Part shown: piece by piece, positions 35,201 to 44,262 of the stretch
Position numbering within the stretch: the stretch's first letter is position 1
Layout of the letters: every line of letters begins with the position of its first letter
Assembly: GCF_039543205.1 (NCBI RefSeq)
Contig: NZ_BAABJH010000001.1
Location: 496,001-560,000 of the forward strand
Source: Flaviramulus_B aquimarinus
Lineage (GTDB): Bacteria; Bacteroidota; Bacteroidia; Flavobacteriales; Flavobacteriaceae
Direction of reading: 5' to 3'
DNA length: 64,000 bases
Program-made: the position numbers and the translations under genes
Notes under the pieces: generated by a model
Seen by the model: only the letters and a program-made list of their open reading frames with translations
Told to the model about the DNA's origin: nothing
Databases searched by the model: none

Positions 35201-38007
35201 ATTTTCAACGTGGTATTATTTGTATTGTAGCTTGTTAAATTAGATATTTGATTACTATTACAATTCAATTCTTTTAGAATAATATTATTACTAATATTTA
35301 GTCCTGTTAAATTATTATTAGAGCAATTAAGTATTTTTAATTTATCATTTAATGAAATGTCTAAACCATTCAGGTTATTATCTGCACAATCTAATGTCTC
35401 TAATTTCTTATTGGGTGTTATGTCTAGATTACTTATACTATTACTTGCGCAAAGCAATTTAATTAAATTATCTGTTCCTGTTATATTGAATAATCCATTT
35501 AAATCGGTTGATAAATTATTTGAATTACAATTAAGAAACTCTAAGTTAATCATACTGCTAACATCAAGCTCATTCAAATTATTACCACTACAATCCAATT
35601 CTTTAAGTGATGAAAACCCTTGTATTCCAGAAAGGTCAGCTATATTTTTATCACTTATATCAAGAATTAATAAGTGTTCGATATTTGATGTTAAAACCCT
35701 ATCGTCAAGACCTCCAAAATCTAAGCCTAAATCAATTAATGCTTGCTCAAAATTATCATCTAGTATGGTTGTAAATCGTCCGAGTTCGCAATCTTGACTG
35801 TAATCTGCTATCTCGTCTTTTTCCCAGTCAGCTCCGATACTTGCATCATCATCTACTTGAATACAATACAAATTATTATTTTTAAAAGCATCAAATACCA
35901 TTAAGTTAGTATTACTTCCATTCTGAATACTTAACGTAAATAAATTATTGTCATCACATAATAGTGATATTAAAGCGGTATTTGAACTAAAATCTAAAGC
36001 CTCAATTTGATTTGAAGAACAATCAATAGTTGTTAAATTTATATTATTAGACAAATCTAAACGCGTTAAAGCATTGGTACTACAATTCAAATTTGTTAAA
36101 TCTCTAAAGTCCTGAATTCCAGTAAGTTCTTTAATGTTTTTCATTGAAATATCAAGCCCTATAACTGTGACTATTTTATTTGTGGGCACAAAATTGTTCA
36201 TAACACCATCGCCCATGTTTGTCCCATCTGTAATATCAACCATATTGCCATTGACATCGTGGGTTTCAAGATATGCTTCAAAATTATCGTCGGGTACATA
36301 GGTTCCACAATCTAAACTATAATTAGAGTTTGCATCTTTATTCCATCCATTTACCGGAACTGGTAAATTATCAACTTCAATACAAGTTAGGCTAGGGTTA
36401 CTATCTGCATCAAATGGATTTAACCCCACATTATTTCCATTGTTTAAATTCAATGTTAGTAAGGAATTATTATGACATAAAAAGCTTCCTAACACATTAT
36501 TATTACTCATATTTAAAGCTTCTATTTTATTAAATGAGCAATCTAACGTTTCCAAAAACAGGTTGTTACTAATATCTAATTCCGCTAAGTCGTTATTAGA
36601 ACAATTAAGTGTAATTAACGCTGTATTAGCACTTACTTTTAAACGATTAAACGTATAATTATTGGATGCCTCATCGTCATCTACATAAGGTGTTTGTGAG
36701 GAACAAATTAGAGATTTTAGCTTAACATTGTCACTCAAATCCAATGAAGGTAAAATATTACTTGAACAGTCTACACTTATTAGTTCCATATTACTGGTTA
36801 AATCAATGGATTTTAAATCATTATTACTACAATTTAAGTTAATTAAAGCTGAAAAATCCTCAATACCAGTTAAGTCTGAAATCATTTTTCCACTAACATC
36901 TAAATCTGTTATAGCCTTTATAGTTGCTGTTAGTACAAAATTATCTAATGCACCAGAATCATAAGTAAGACCTATTAAAGCTTTCTCAAATTCATCATCT
37001 GGAACATAAGTATATATATCTGAGCAAGCACCCTGGCCATAATATGCCCAATCGTCCTTTATCCAAGCTGAATCTCCTATTGTTACTGGTTCAAAACCAG
37101 CATCTATTTGAATACAGACTAAGCTTGGATTATCCTCGGAATTAAAGGCTGTAATTAATGAATTAAATCCATTAGCTATATTTAAATCTTCCAATTTATT
37201 CCGAGATACGTTGATTGATGCATCTCCTTGGCAAGCCACTGGTGGATCTGATTGTGGATCTGGACACAACAAAGTATTTATAGAGCTAAGGTCTAAAACT
37301 GTTAGCAAATTATTAGATACATCAATATTTTTTAATGCCGTGTTTGAATTCAAATCTAAAGCAGATATTTGATTTGATGCACAAAATAAAGATTCTAGTT
37401 TTGTGTTATTACTTACATCAAATAATCCGCTAAGCTGGTTTTCAGTAACTGTAACAGCCCTTAAATCCTGATTTTTACTAACGTCCAAGTCTTTTAATTG
37501 ATTATTAGAACATGTAAGCCTTTCTAATAAAGGATTTGTTGCTATATCATTTTCTTGTAAAATTAAATCTGTTAATTGGTTTCCTGAACAATCAAGAATT
37601 TCTAGTACATCATTAGATCTTATATCTAAATCTGACAATAAATTTAAACTGCATAACAACGATTTTAAATTGAGGTTTGAAGAAACATTAAGTGTCGTTA
37701 ATTTATTATTGTTGCATATTAATGAACTTAAACTTTCAAAACCTTCAATACCCTTAAGATTAGCTATATTTAAATTACTAACACTTAGTGTAACAACATC
37801 TTTAATTCTATCCGTTAAAACGAGTTTGTTATTTTCAATCCCATCACCCATACTTGTCTCATCACCTAAAGGGACTAAAGCTCCATTTGCAGAATGCGTT
37901 TCTAGATAATTTTCAAAGTTAGCATCAGGAATAGCTGTTTTTTGGGCATTTACAAAAGACAATGCAAAGAGAATTGTTATTAAAGAAATTAGATGTTGTT
38001 TATTCAT
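32263..38007 (-). CDS. Giant leucine-rich-repeat surface protein with T9SS sorting domain
   Basis: 1914 residues from the ATG at 38007; a longer ORF start at 38031 adds a non-signal leader. The signal peptide ends at about VNAQ (22). Six LRR modules follow, each opening with a capping motif such as YVPDDNFEQALI, then repeats of the type LNCSNNxLxxLDLSxN, and each closing with a C-I-x-V-D ... W-x-K-D ... C segment. Near ~1640 is a calcium-binding type thrombospondin-3 repeat (DADNDGVPNADDTCPG), then a SprB-like domain, and from ~1830 a type A T9SS sorting domain (VYPNPFQDKI to the C-terminus). It should be exported across the outer membrane and anchored, probably as an adhesin or ligand-binding protein. 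Confidence 0.93.
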   Translation of the reverse strand: MNKQHLISLITILFALSFVNAQKTAIPDANFENYLETHSANGALVPLGDETSMGDGIENNKLVLTDRIKDVVTLSVSNLNIANLKGIEGFESLSSLICNNNKLTTLNVSSNLNLKSLLCSLNLLSDLDIRSNDVLEILDCSGNQLTDLILQENDIATNPLLERLTCSNNQLKDLDVSKNQDLRAVTVTENQLSGLFDVSNNTKLESLFCASNQISALDLNSNTALKNIDVSNNLLTVLDLSSINTLLCPDPQSDPPVACQGDASINVSRNKLEDLNIANGFNSLITAFNSEDNPSLVCIQIDAGFEPVTIGDSAWIKDDWAYYGQGACSDIYTYVPDDEFEKALIGLTYDSGALDNFVLTATIKAITDLDVSGKMISDLTGIEDFSALINLNCSNNDLKSIDLTSNMELISVDCSSNILPSLDLSDNVKLKSLICSSQTPYVDDDEASNNYTFNRLKVSANTALITLNCSNNDLAELDISNNLFLETLDCSFNKIEALNMSNNNVLGSFLCHNNSLLTLNLNNGNNVGLNPFDADSNPSLTCIEVDNLPVPVNGWNKDANSNYSLDCGTYVPDDNFEAYLETHDVNGNMVDITDGTNMGDGVMNNFVPTNKIVTVIGLDISMKNIKELTGIQDFRDLTNLNCSTNALTRLDLSNNINLTTIDCSSNQIEALDFSSNTALISLLCDDNNLFTLSIQNGSNTNLMVFDAFKNNNLYCIQVDDDASIGADWEKDEIADYSQDCELGRFTTILDDNFEQALIDLGLDFGGLDDRVLTSNIEHLLILDISDKNIADLSGIQGFSSLKELDCSGNNLNELDVSSMINLEFLNCNSNNLSTDLNGLFNITGTDNLIKLLCASNSISNLDITPNKKLETLDCADNNLNGLDISLNDKLKILNCSNNNLTGLNISNNIILKELNCNSNQISNLTSYNTNNTTLKIMSCNNNALSDLEVDTCLGLTTLNCRSNSLEGLDLGFNTALEILDISNNAIRDIDLVNNDKLILLLGSQNQLTKLDLNTNILLEQLNFDNNQITELLVDSTLLIKYLSCNNNQLEDLDLIGNNNLIEISLSSNKLTTITLPNDISLLKTFNCNNNQLIGDIDLSTMGTAVCPEENPKNPQDFCPDTISINLSSNQLDFVNIQNGINTEISNFNTSNNPKLSCIQVDDVSSIGVSWLKDVVAEYSLDCRFGETYVPDNNFEQALIGLMLDSGPIDNYVETAVIEVLTDLDISGKAISDLTGIEDFAALQNLNCSNNTLNSVDISNNINLIEFNVSNNTFSELDFSNNSALTTIDCSSNNLSNLDLVANKNLTNLNIANNMFSEFTPSLIPSLEVFICDSNQLLELDIQSNMALTSLSCQSNLLEKLNLKNGQNSNLTNFNSQNNTSLTCIETDTGSVPVGVTWLKDVTAEYVIDCYYGQTYVPDDNFEQALITLGYDNLIDDYVVTANIENISFLDISNKEILDLTGIEAFISLKNLNFESNMLSNIDLSGNVLLENINASNNILDTIDLSFAKNLAVINISNNNLSLLDLDSNLNITDLNVSINNLTAINVDPLTNLEKLDCSLNQLDNLSVTLNSNLKELDCQFNLFIQDKLNIQNGVNQNLEKFNAKNNPDLICILVDDPFKVISNEDGNYSNWLKDTSANYQTICDDADNDGVPNADDTCPGTPFGQTVNLFGCPFLSLPNNNFTILITGETCLNNNNGKINITTVAYFNYTATLTGDDFNKSYNFTNDIDILNLLAGTYQMCITVEEWPDYKSCYNIVISQPEPLMVSTGKSDDGKKVSIEMFGSTSYNIDFNGLAFTTSDSNITLNLQQGINTIKVGTDADCQGIHQEKILLSDKMFVYPNPFQDKINMYIGVNDTEKVIVNMYSYLGQLVYSKIVSDQKTNALSIDTSKLALGMYTISVQTNASLSTFKIVKK

Positions 38008-38066
38008 TTTTAATTTTTTAAAACACAGCAATTTTAATTAGGTGAGTCATTTATTTTTAAATTCTT

Positions 38067-40442
38067 TTAATTGTGATGATAATGGATTTCATTTTCAAGC
38101 TTAATTTTTAGTGCTTCAAAAGTTTTGCTTTTAAAATCCGGTTCACTCTTAATCTTTTTCCATAATACGTTACTCTCTAAATCTACACCATTAGTAAGCA
38201 TTAGACGCTCAGCCATTTGTAATCCTTCTTCAAAATCTTCTTTAGTCATCTCCCAATAAATCACTTCCCCTTTAGCAGTTTCTATAACCTCAAATCTCCT
38301 GTCATCATACTTTTCATCATCTGGATGACCAAAAGCGACATCTGTTGATATAGTGTTTTTACTATCTTCAATTTTAGAAAGTATTTTATAAATTTCGTTT
38401 ACCTGCTTTTTTAAATTATTAATCTCTAAATCGCGTTGCTCTACTTGATTTTTTAGTTTTTTTACAAGAGGTGTGTTATCATTTTCATTTAATCCCACCG
38501 CTACATTTATCATATTAACACCGAGTACAATATCACTTTGTTCCCAAGCAATACCAACTATATTTTCAATATGCTTTGAGGTTATTTGGGATGGGCTTAT
38601 TCCTATTCCTAAACCATCGTTATTACCGCTTGGCACTATATAATCGCCAATATTGACCTTCCCAAAGACCTTTACAGGAACCTGCCCCATAAAAGCGACC
38701 TTTTCATATTCGTTTTCTCGATTTGGCTGTGGCATATTACCCAATACTATGGGCTTAAAAGATACAACCATCATACGCTCTGCGCCTGCTGTTGTCTTGG
38801 ATACCTTGCCCCCTTTAACCCCGACCACATCGCCATAAGTGATGTTTTCGTTCACATCTGCTCTTAATAAATATTCAGCATAATCACCTGAGCCTGAAGC
38901 ATAGGTTACACCTTGCGTATTAGCCTTATTGGCGGCATAGATATCTTCATTATCATTGGTCCTAATAAGCGCATCTGCTGCAAAAGCTATTTGAAGACCA
39001 TCAGAAACTACCTGATAAATTGCAAAGCCAATATCTGCTGGTCCAGGGGCTAAACTACATGCTCCAAAACCAACGCAAGGTCTATAATCAGCATATGTTG
39101 TGGCGAGTTGCACAACAGATAAGACTTCACTGGCAATTGCAAAGCCTAAACGAAGTTCTGCATCATAAACATCATAGGCCATAGCTCTAATATCAAAGGT
39201 ATAATCCGTATCGTTGTTATTCTCTACCGCTATTTCCCCTTCTATGCGTCCCCACATTCCGTCATTATCCCAAAAACCAATAAAATTATTACCGTTCCTT
39301 CTCTCTCCTATAACTTTTATGGCTATACCTTGGGTACTCCCTTCTATTGACAATGGGTAATTTTCCCGTACTAACCCTGGGTTATCTTCTGTTGTAGTTA
39401 TTGCCAACCCTTCTGGATCTGTGCTTGTTCCATAACTAATAGCATCGGTATGGACCGTTGAGATTATCTTTACTTGTTGGCTGGTGGTAATGTTCAAATC
39501 ATCTTGGGTCGAAATCCCAACATTCCCATTAACGGTTATCTTATCGGGATATGTTCCCGATATATCGGAGCCTATTGTGGTATTGCCCTTTAAAATTGAT
39601 GTCTGCCCTATACCTGTCCCGTTATCCAAAAACCTGTCTTCGTCTGTTGTGCTTGTTATGTTCAGGACGAGCCCTTCCAGGACATCTGAACGGAAGCTGC
39701 CTTTATTGGACAGTCCATTTGTATTGGTAAGCCCTACCACGTCTAGGGTCCCATTTAACTTGGTCGGTGCCTTATCGTCCCAGGTACCACCTTCTACAGC
39801 TACAATGTCCTCTCCTACACTCAACGCTCCGGACAGGCTTGTTGCACTTTGCCCATTGACATTCAATGCTTGGTTAAGGTTCGTTTCACCGTCAACTGTC
39901 AAAGGCCCCGTTAAATTTGTTTCATTCCCTCCTGCAACCTCCAACGTGCTGTTTAGCGTTGTGGGGCTTTCCACTAGCAATTCGCCATTTAGCAAAGTAT
40001 TGCCATCTACATCCAAGGTTCCCGTTGCCGTTATGTTCCTGTGATATGCGTAAGGCACGAACGTTAGCACTTCCCTGCTCATGTCCACAAAACTAGAACC
40101 GCCTTCAAAATCTATATCAACCTTTAAATCCTTGGCCGTACCGTCCCAACTAATTTTTTCAAATGCATCATGCTCTACGGCTCCGATTATTAGGTTAATC
40201 CTACCAAACTCATCGGTATCGGTTATCTGGACTTCCTGAAACTCAACTTGGTTGCCTGAATCAAAAATCGTAAACCTTATGGCCACCGTGGTAACTGGCA
40301 AAATGTTTCCCTCTGAATCCACTCCTGGCAATTCCAATACATCAGGGCCAATAATTACTGCCTGATAACTTATACCATCGGTTTGGGCAAATGTCTTTAT
40401 TGCTATAAATAGGAACAAGCCTACGGTTAATATATGTTTCAT
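38067..40442 (-). CDS. Tail-fibre-like surface protein, copy 1
   Basis: 791 residues. The signal peptide ends near FAQ (20). Residues ~22-130 form a beta-rich N-terminal domain. Residues ~135-280 carry short repeats (VDGETNLNQALNVNGQ) suggestive of a trimeric beta-solenoid shaft. A Gly/Ala-rich variable patch lies at ~430-508. From about 515 (GSGDYAEYLLRADV) to 640 the sequence resembles the Peptidase_G2/intramolecular chaperone domain of phage neck appendages and tail spikes. A coiled coil (~660-705) and a charged tail end the protein. I see no T9SS domain, so how it leaves the periplasm is unclear. It is 57 bp from its near twin. Confidence 0.75.
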   Translation of the reverse strand: MKHILTVGLFLFIAIKTFAQTDGISYQAVIIGPDVLELPGVDSEGNILPVTTVAIRFTIFDSGNQVEFQEVQITDTDEFGRINLIIGAVEHDAFEKISWDGTAKDLKVDIDFEGGSSFVDMSREVLTFVPYAYHRNITATGTLDVDGNTLLNGELLVESPTTLNSTLEVAGGNETNLTGPLTVDGETNLNQALNVNGQSATSLSGALSVGEDIVAVEGGTWDDKAPTKLNGTLDVVGLTNTNGLSNKGSFRSDVLEGLVLNITSTTDEDRFLDNGTGIGQTSILKGNTTIGSDISGTYPDKITVNGNVGISTQDDLNITTSQQVKIISTVHTDAISYGTSTDPEGLAITTTEDNPGLVRENYPLSIEGSTQGIAIKVIGERRNGNNFIGFWDNDGMWGRIEGEIAVENNNDTDYTFDIRAMAYDVYDAELRLGFAIASEVLSVVQLATTYADYRPCVGFGACSLAPGPADIGFAIYQVVSDGLQIAFAADALIRTNDNEDIYAANKANTQGVTYASGSGDYAEYLLRADVNENITYGDVVGVKGGKVSKTTAGAERMMVVSFKPIVLGNMPQPNRENEYEKVAFMGQVPVKVFGKVNIGDYIVPSGNNDGLGIGISPSQITSKHIENIVGIAWEQSDIVLGVNMINVAVGLNENDNTPLVKKLKNQVEQRDLEINNLKKQVNEIYKILSKIEDSKNTISTDVAFGHPDDEKYDDRRFEVIETAKGEVIYWEMTKEDFEEGLQMAERLMLTNGVDLESNVLWKKIKSEPDFKSKTFEALKIKLENEIHYHHN

Positions 40443-42731
40443 AACTAATCTAATCTGCTATTTGAAAAATGATATAATTAGGTTAAATTTTAAATATCAT
40501 TATTTATGATAATGTACTTGTTTGTCAAGTTTAGATTTTAGATCCTCAAAGGTTTTGTTTCTATAATTAGAATCTGTTTTAATTTTTTGCCATAATTTAT
40601 TTTTACCAAAACCGGCTTTACTAGATAATATTTTAGTTTCAACCATTTCCAATGCTTTATCAAAATCTTCTCTGGTTATTTGCCAATAAACAATTTCACC
40701 TTTATCTGTTTCTATAATCTCATATTTTCTTTCATCATGCTTTTCTGCTTCTTTATTTTGTTCAGAACTCTTTTCTGAATTTAATTTGGTTATTGGTTCC
40801 GTTATACCTTGTTCTAAATTTGAAATTCTAACAAGCGACTCTGCTATTTGTTGCTTTATATTATTAATCTCAATATTCTGCTCCTCCATGCGTTCTTCCA
40901 ATTTTTTAACAATAGGGTTACTATCATTTTTATTTAATCCCACTGCTACATTTATCATTCTAAAACCAAGAACAACATCACTTTTTTCCCAAGCAATACC
41001 AACTATATTTTCAATATGTTCTGAGGTTATTTGGGATGGGCTTATTCCTATTCCTAAACCATCGTTATTACCGCTTGGCACTATATAATCGCCAATATTG
41101 ACCTTCCCAAAGACCTTTACAGGAACCTGCCCCATAAAAGCGACCTTTTCATATTCGTTTTCTCGATTTGGCTGTGGCATATTACCCAATACTATGGGCT
41201 TAAAAGATACAACCATCATGCGCTCTGCGCCTGCTGTTGTCTTGGACACCTTGCCCCCTTTAACCCCGACCACATCGCCATAAGTGATGTTTTCGTTTAC
41301 ATCTGCTCTTAATAAATATTCAGCATAATCACCTGAGCCTGAAGCATAGGTTACACCTTGTATACTAGTTTTATTTTTAGCATAGATGTCCTCATTATCA
41401 TTGGCTCTAATAAGGGCATCTGCCGAAAAACCTATTTGAAAACCTTCAAAAACAACTTGAGCTAGTGAAAATGCAATATCTGCTGGTCCAGGAGCAGCAA
41501 GACAGGCTCCAAAACCTACACAGCCTCTAAAATCGGCAATTGATGCTGCTAATTGTGCAAGAGCCAAAACTTCACTGGCTATAGCAAAGCCTAAATCTAG
41601 TTCTGCATCATAAACATCATAGGCCATAGCTCTAATATCAAAGGTATAATCCGTATCGTTGTTATTCTCTACCGCTATTTCCCCTTCTATGCGTCCCCAC
41701 ATTCCGTCATTATCCCAAAAACCAATAAAATTATTACCGTTCCTTCTCTCTCCTATAACTTTTATGGCTATACCTTGGGTACTCCCTTCTATTGACAATG
41801 GATAATTCTCCCGTACTAACCCTGGGTTATCTTCTGTTGTAGTTATTGCCAACCCTTCTGGATCTGTGCTTGTTCCATAACTAATAGCATCGGTATGGAC
41901 CGTTGAGATTATCTTTACTTGTTGGCTGGTGGTAATGTTCAAATCATCTTGGGTCGAAATCCCAACATTCCCATTAACGGTTATCTTATCGGGATATGTT
42001 CCCGATATATCGGAGCCTATTGTGGTATTGCCCTTTAAAATTGATGTCTGCCCTATACCTGTCCCGTTATCCAAAAACCTGTCTTCGTCTGTTGTGCTTG
42101 TTATGTTCAGGACGAGACCTTCCAGGACATCTGAACGGAAGCTGCCTTTATTGGACAGTCCATTTGTATTGGTAAGCCCTACCACGTCTAGGGTCCCGTT
42201 TAACTTGGTCGGTGCCTTATCGTCCCAGGTACCACCTTCTACAGCTACAATGTCCTCTCCTACACTCAACGCTCCGGACAGGCTTGTTGCACTTTGCCCA
42301 TTGACATTCAATGCTTGGTTAAGGTTCGTTTCACCGTCAACTGTCAAAGGCCCCGTTAAATTTGTTTCATTCCCTCCTGCAACCTCCAACGTGCTGTTTA
42401 GCGTTGTGGGGCTTTCCACTAGCAATTCGCCATTTAGCAAAGTATTGCCATCTACATCCAAGGTTCCCGTTGCCGTTATGTTCCTGTGATATGCGTAAGG
42501 CACGAACGTTAGCACTTCCCTGCTCATGTCCACAAAACTAGAACCGCCTTCAAAATCTATGTCAACCTTTAAATCCTTGGCCGTACCGTCCCAACTAATT
42601 TTTTCAAATGCATCATGCTCTACGGCTCCGATTATTAGGTTAATCCTACCAAACTCATCGGTATCGGTTATCTGGACTTCCTGAAACTCAACTTGGTTGC
42701 CTGAATCAAAAATCGTAAACCTTATGGCCAC
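38577..42731. repeat. Tandem duplication with homogenised and divergent blocks
   Basis: The two copies align at a constant offset of 2445 bp from the start codons to beyond the Peptidase_G2-like domain. Block A is 38577-38915 versus 41022-41360, with about three mismatches. Block B is 39154-40286 versus 41599-42731, with about five that I could spot. Between them, 238 bp (38916-39153) diverge strongly, and the 5' ends beyond 40286 differ mainly at synonymous sites. The sharp switches indicate recent gene conversion. Confidence 0.85.
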
Positions 42732-42887
42732 TGTTGTTACCGGAAGAATATTTCCTTCTGAATCTACACCAGGTAATTCCAATACATCTGGTCCAATAAT
42801 TACTGCTTGATAGGTAATACCATCGGTTTGGGCAAATGATTTTATGGTTAAAAGAAGTAACAGTCCTAGGGTTAGTAAATGTTTCAT
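40500..42887 (-). CDS. Tail-fibre-like surface protein, copy 2
   Basis: 795 residues with the same layout as copy 1: signal peptide, beta-rich domain, repeat shaft, Gly/Ala-rich patch, DYAEY-containing chaperone-like domain, coiled coil and charged tail. DNA is almost identical to copy 1 over 41022-41360 and 41599-42731 and clearly different in the patch 41361-41598, in the first ~50 codons and in the last ~155. The tail differs in length by four codons. Different tails with a shared shaft suggest two variants of one structure, perhaps homomers or a heteromer. Confidence 0.75.
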   Translation of the reverse strand: MKHLLTLGLLLLLTIKSFAQTDGITYQAVIIGPDVLELPGVDSEGNILPVTTVAIRFTIFDSGNQVEFQEVQITDTDEFGRINLIIGAVEHDAFEKISWDGTAKDLKVDIDFEGGSSFVDMSREVLTFVPYAYHRNITATGTLDVDGNTLLNGELLVESPTTLNSTLEVAGGNETNLTGPLTVDGETNLNQALNVNGQSATSLSGALSVGEDIVAVEGGTWDDKAPTKLNGTLDVVGLTNTNGLSNKGSFRSDVLEGLVLNITSTTDEDRFLDNGTGIGQTSILKGNTTIGSDISGTYPDKITVNGNVGISTQDDLNITTSQQVKIISTVHTDAISYGTSTDPEGLAITTTEDNPGLVRENYPLSIEGSTQGIAIKVIGERRNGNNFIGFWDNDGMWGRIEGEIAVENNNDTDYTFDIRAMAYDVYDAELDLGFAIASEVLALAQLAASIADFRGCVGFGACLAAPGPADIAFSLAQVVFEGFQIGFSADALIRANDNEDIYAKNKTSIQGVTYASGSGDYAEYLLRADVNENITYGDVVGVKGGKVSKTTAGAERMMVVSFKPIVLGNMPQPNRENEYEKVAFMGQVPVKVFGKVNIGDYIVPSGNNDGLGIGISPSQITSEHIENIVGIAWEKSDVVLGFRMINVAVGLNKNDSNPIVKKLEERMEEQNIEINNIKQQIAESLVRISNLEQGITEPITKLNSEKSSEQNKEAEKHDERKYEIIETDKGEIVYWQITREDFDKALEMVETKILSSKAGFGKNKLWQKIKTDSNYRNKTFEDLKSKLDKQVHYHK

Positions 42888-42941
42888 GCTGGGTTAAATT
42901 TGATAAATACTAATTATTATTAATCTTGGTTTTAAGTTATT

Positions 42942-43475
42942 CTACATTTTTATCAATTTGGCATTAAATGATTTGCTATTAGATAATGCTTTCAAAATAT
43001 AGTTTCCGTTGGGAATACTTTCAAGATTTAATTTGATTTTTTGAGATGGTTGAAATTTTCGAGAATACACCAACTTTCCGCTTACATCAAAAACTAAAAC
43101 GGAAATATCATTTTCCATGGCTTCATTAAACGAAATAGACACAAATTGTTCAAAAGGATTTGGATGAATCTTAGCTAATAAATCATTATTACTAAATTCT
43201 TCAACTACTTTTATTTTATTTAATGGTTGCTGATAGCCTTGTCTTAAATAATACCCATTATTATAATGAGTGCCTATTACACTAGATTGTCCAATACTGT
43301 GACTTACAGAATATGCTCCGTTTTTGGTTGTAACAGTATTAGAAGAGCCTCCTATACCTAAATTAGATCGCATTATAGAATAAGATTCTGAACTCCTTAA
43401 CTTGATGGTAGTATCTTGCGCTTGAACGGATAGAACAAAACAGAATAAAAATATGATGTGTAAATTAATTTTCAT
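42942..43475 (-). CDS. Small T9SS-sorted secreted protein
   Basis: 177 residues. The signal peptide ends at about VQAQ (20). A short beta-rich region (~25-80) contains GAYSVSHSIGQSSV, a pattern common in Bacteroidota secreted proteins. The C-terminal ~75 residues are a type A sorting domain (HPNPFEQFVSISF, SGKLVYSRKF, LNLESIPNGNYILK). It is targeted to the T9SS and the cell surface or medium. It is the gene directly upstream of the two tail-fibre-like genes, 54 bp away on the same strand. Confidence 0.85.
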   Translation of the reverse strand: MKINLHIIFLFCFVLSVQAQDTTIKLRSSESYSIMRSNLGIGGSSNTVTTKNGAYSVSHSIGQSSVIGTHYNNGYYLRQGYQQPLNKIKVVEEFSNNDLLAKIHPNPFEQFVSISFNEAMENDISVLVFDVSGKLVYSRKFQPSQKIKLNLESIPNGNYILKALSNSKSFNAKLIKM

Positions 43476-43617
43476 TTATTTTATCTTCTATAGTTTTATT
43501 TTTTTCAACTTGACTTTTATCTAAAAACTAATTTATAACAATAATTAGCCATAAAATAGGGTGTCCATAATTTGTCCACCTTTAAATTCCTTTATTAAAG
43601 TTCCTGTTTGTTACTCT

Positions 43618-44262
43618 TTAAAAGTCGCAATAACAATTTGGTAAATTTATTATAAACCCTATTCCAAATTGATGCGTACCTAATGTTAACTTTTCTGAAT
43701 TTTCCCCACTACTAATCAAGACAGATTTACCATATGAATACCCTGCGTAAATTGCTGTACTGCTTGAAATTGGATATTGTAAACCAACACCAGCTCTTAG
43801 GAATATAATATTGTTGTTAAATTCTTCTTCGCCTACCAAATTAAATACATCATTGTTTATGGTTTGATTACCTCTTACCATAAACTCAGAAGCAATAGAT
43901 CCTTTTGCAAAAAAAGAAAGGTCTCTTAATTGAAACAAACGGAAATCCAAGCCTGCTTTAATGCCTAAGTAACTCACATCCCATTCGAAATAATTATCTA
44001 CACTACTTTCACTACCTATAGCTCCATAATTATTATATGATATACCTCCAGTCAGAAATAAAGTTTTTTGACTATTAATGACATGTCTATATCCCATACC
44101 GAAGTAAGATTTAGATTTAGACAACAAATTATCTAAAGGTTGGCCTCGTGAATTTTCATAATCAAAAGATGAAATTGTTGAACCATACTCCATGTATAGC
44201 TGTTGGCCATAGTTTGAGATACTGATTAAAAAAATAAGATTTATAAGTAATTTTCTCTTCAT
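43618..44262 (-). CDS. Outer-membrane beta-barrel protein
   Basis: 214 residues from the ATG at 44262 (MKRKLLIN), which starts a clean signal peptide ending near NYGQ. The longer ORF start (44310) adds a non-signal leader. The body is alternating amphipathic strands with aromatic girdle residues (YFGMGYRHVI, FFAKGSIASEF, TAIYAGYSYGK) and ends in FIINLPNCYCDF. It resembles small OmpA-like or PorV-like barrels without a peptidoglycan-binding domain. It is the first gene of the surface locus read leftwards and may supply an anchor or assembly function; that is inference. Confidence 0.78.
   Translation of the reverse strand: MKRKLLINLIFLISISNYGQQLYMEYGSTISSFDYENSRGQPLDNLLSKSKSYFGMGYRHVINSQKTLFLTGGISYNNYGAIGSESSVDNYFEWDVSYLGIKAGLDFRLFQLRDLSFFAKGSIASEFMVRGNQTINNDVFNLVGEEEFNNNIIFLRAGVGLQYPISSSTAIYAGYSYGKSVLISSGENSEKLTLGTHQFGIGFIINLPNCYCDF

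Noticed and set aside
35357..35797. 146-codon plus-strand ORF inside the LRR gene
   Set aside because: It is antisense to a clear repeat-coding sequence. Several similar shadows in this gene follow the same repeat period.
32500..37900. Periodic AT-rich repeats resembling a repeat array or CRISPR
   Set aside because: The period matches leucine-rich repeats in one long open frame. There are no fixed-length identical repeats with spacers.
39484..42489. Two matching 186-codon plus-strand ORFs opposite the fibre genes (39484-40044 and 41929-42489)
   Set aside because: They are conserved only because the coding strands are duplicated. Their Pro/Ser-rich products look like antisense readings.
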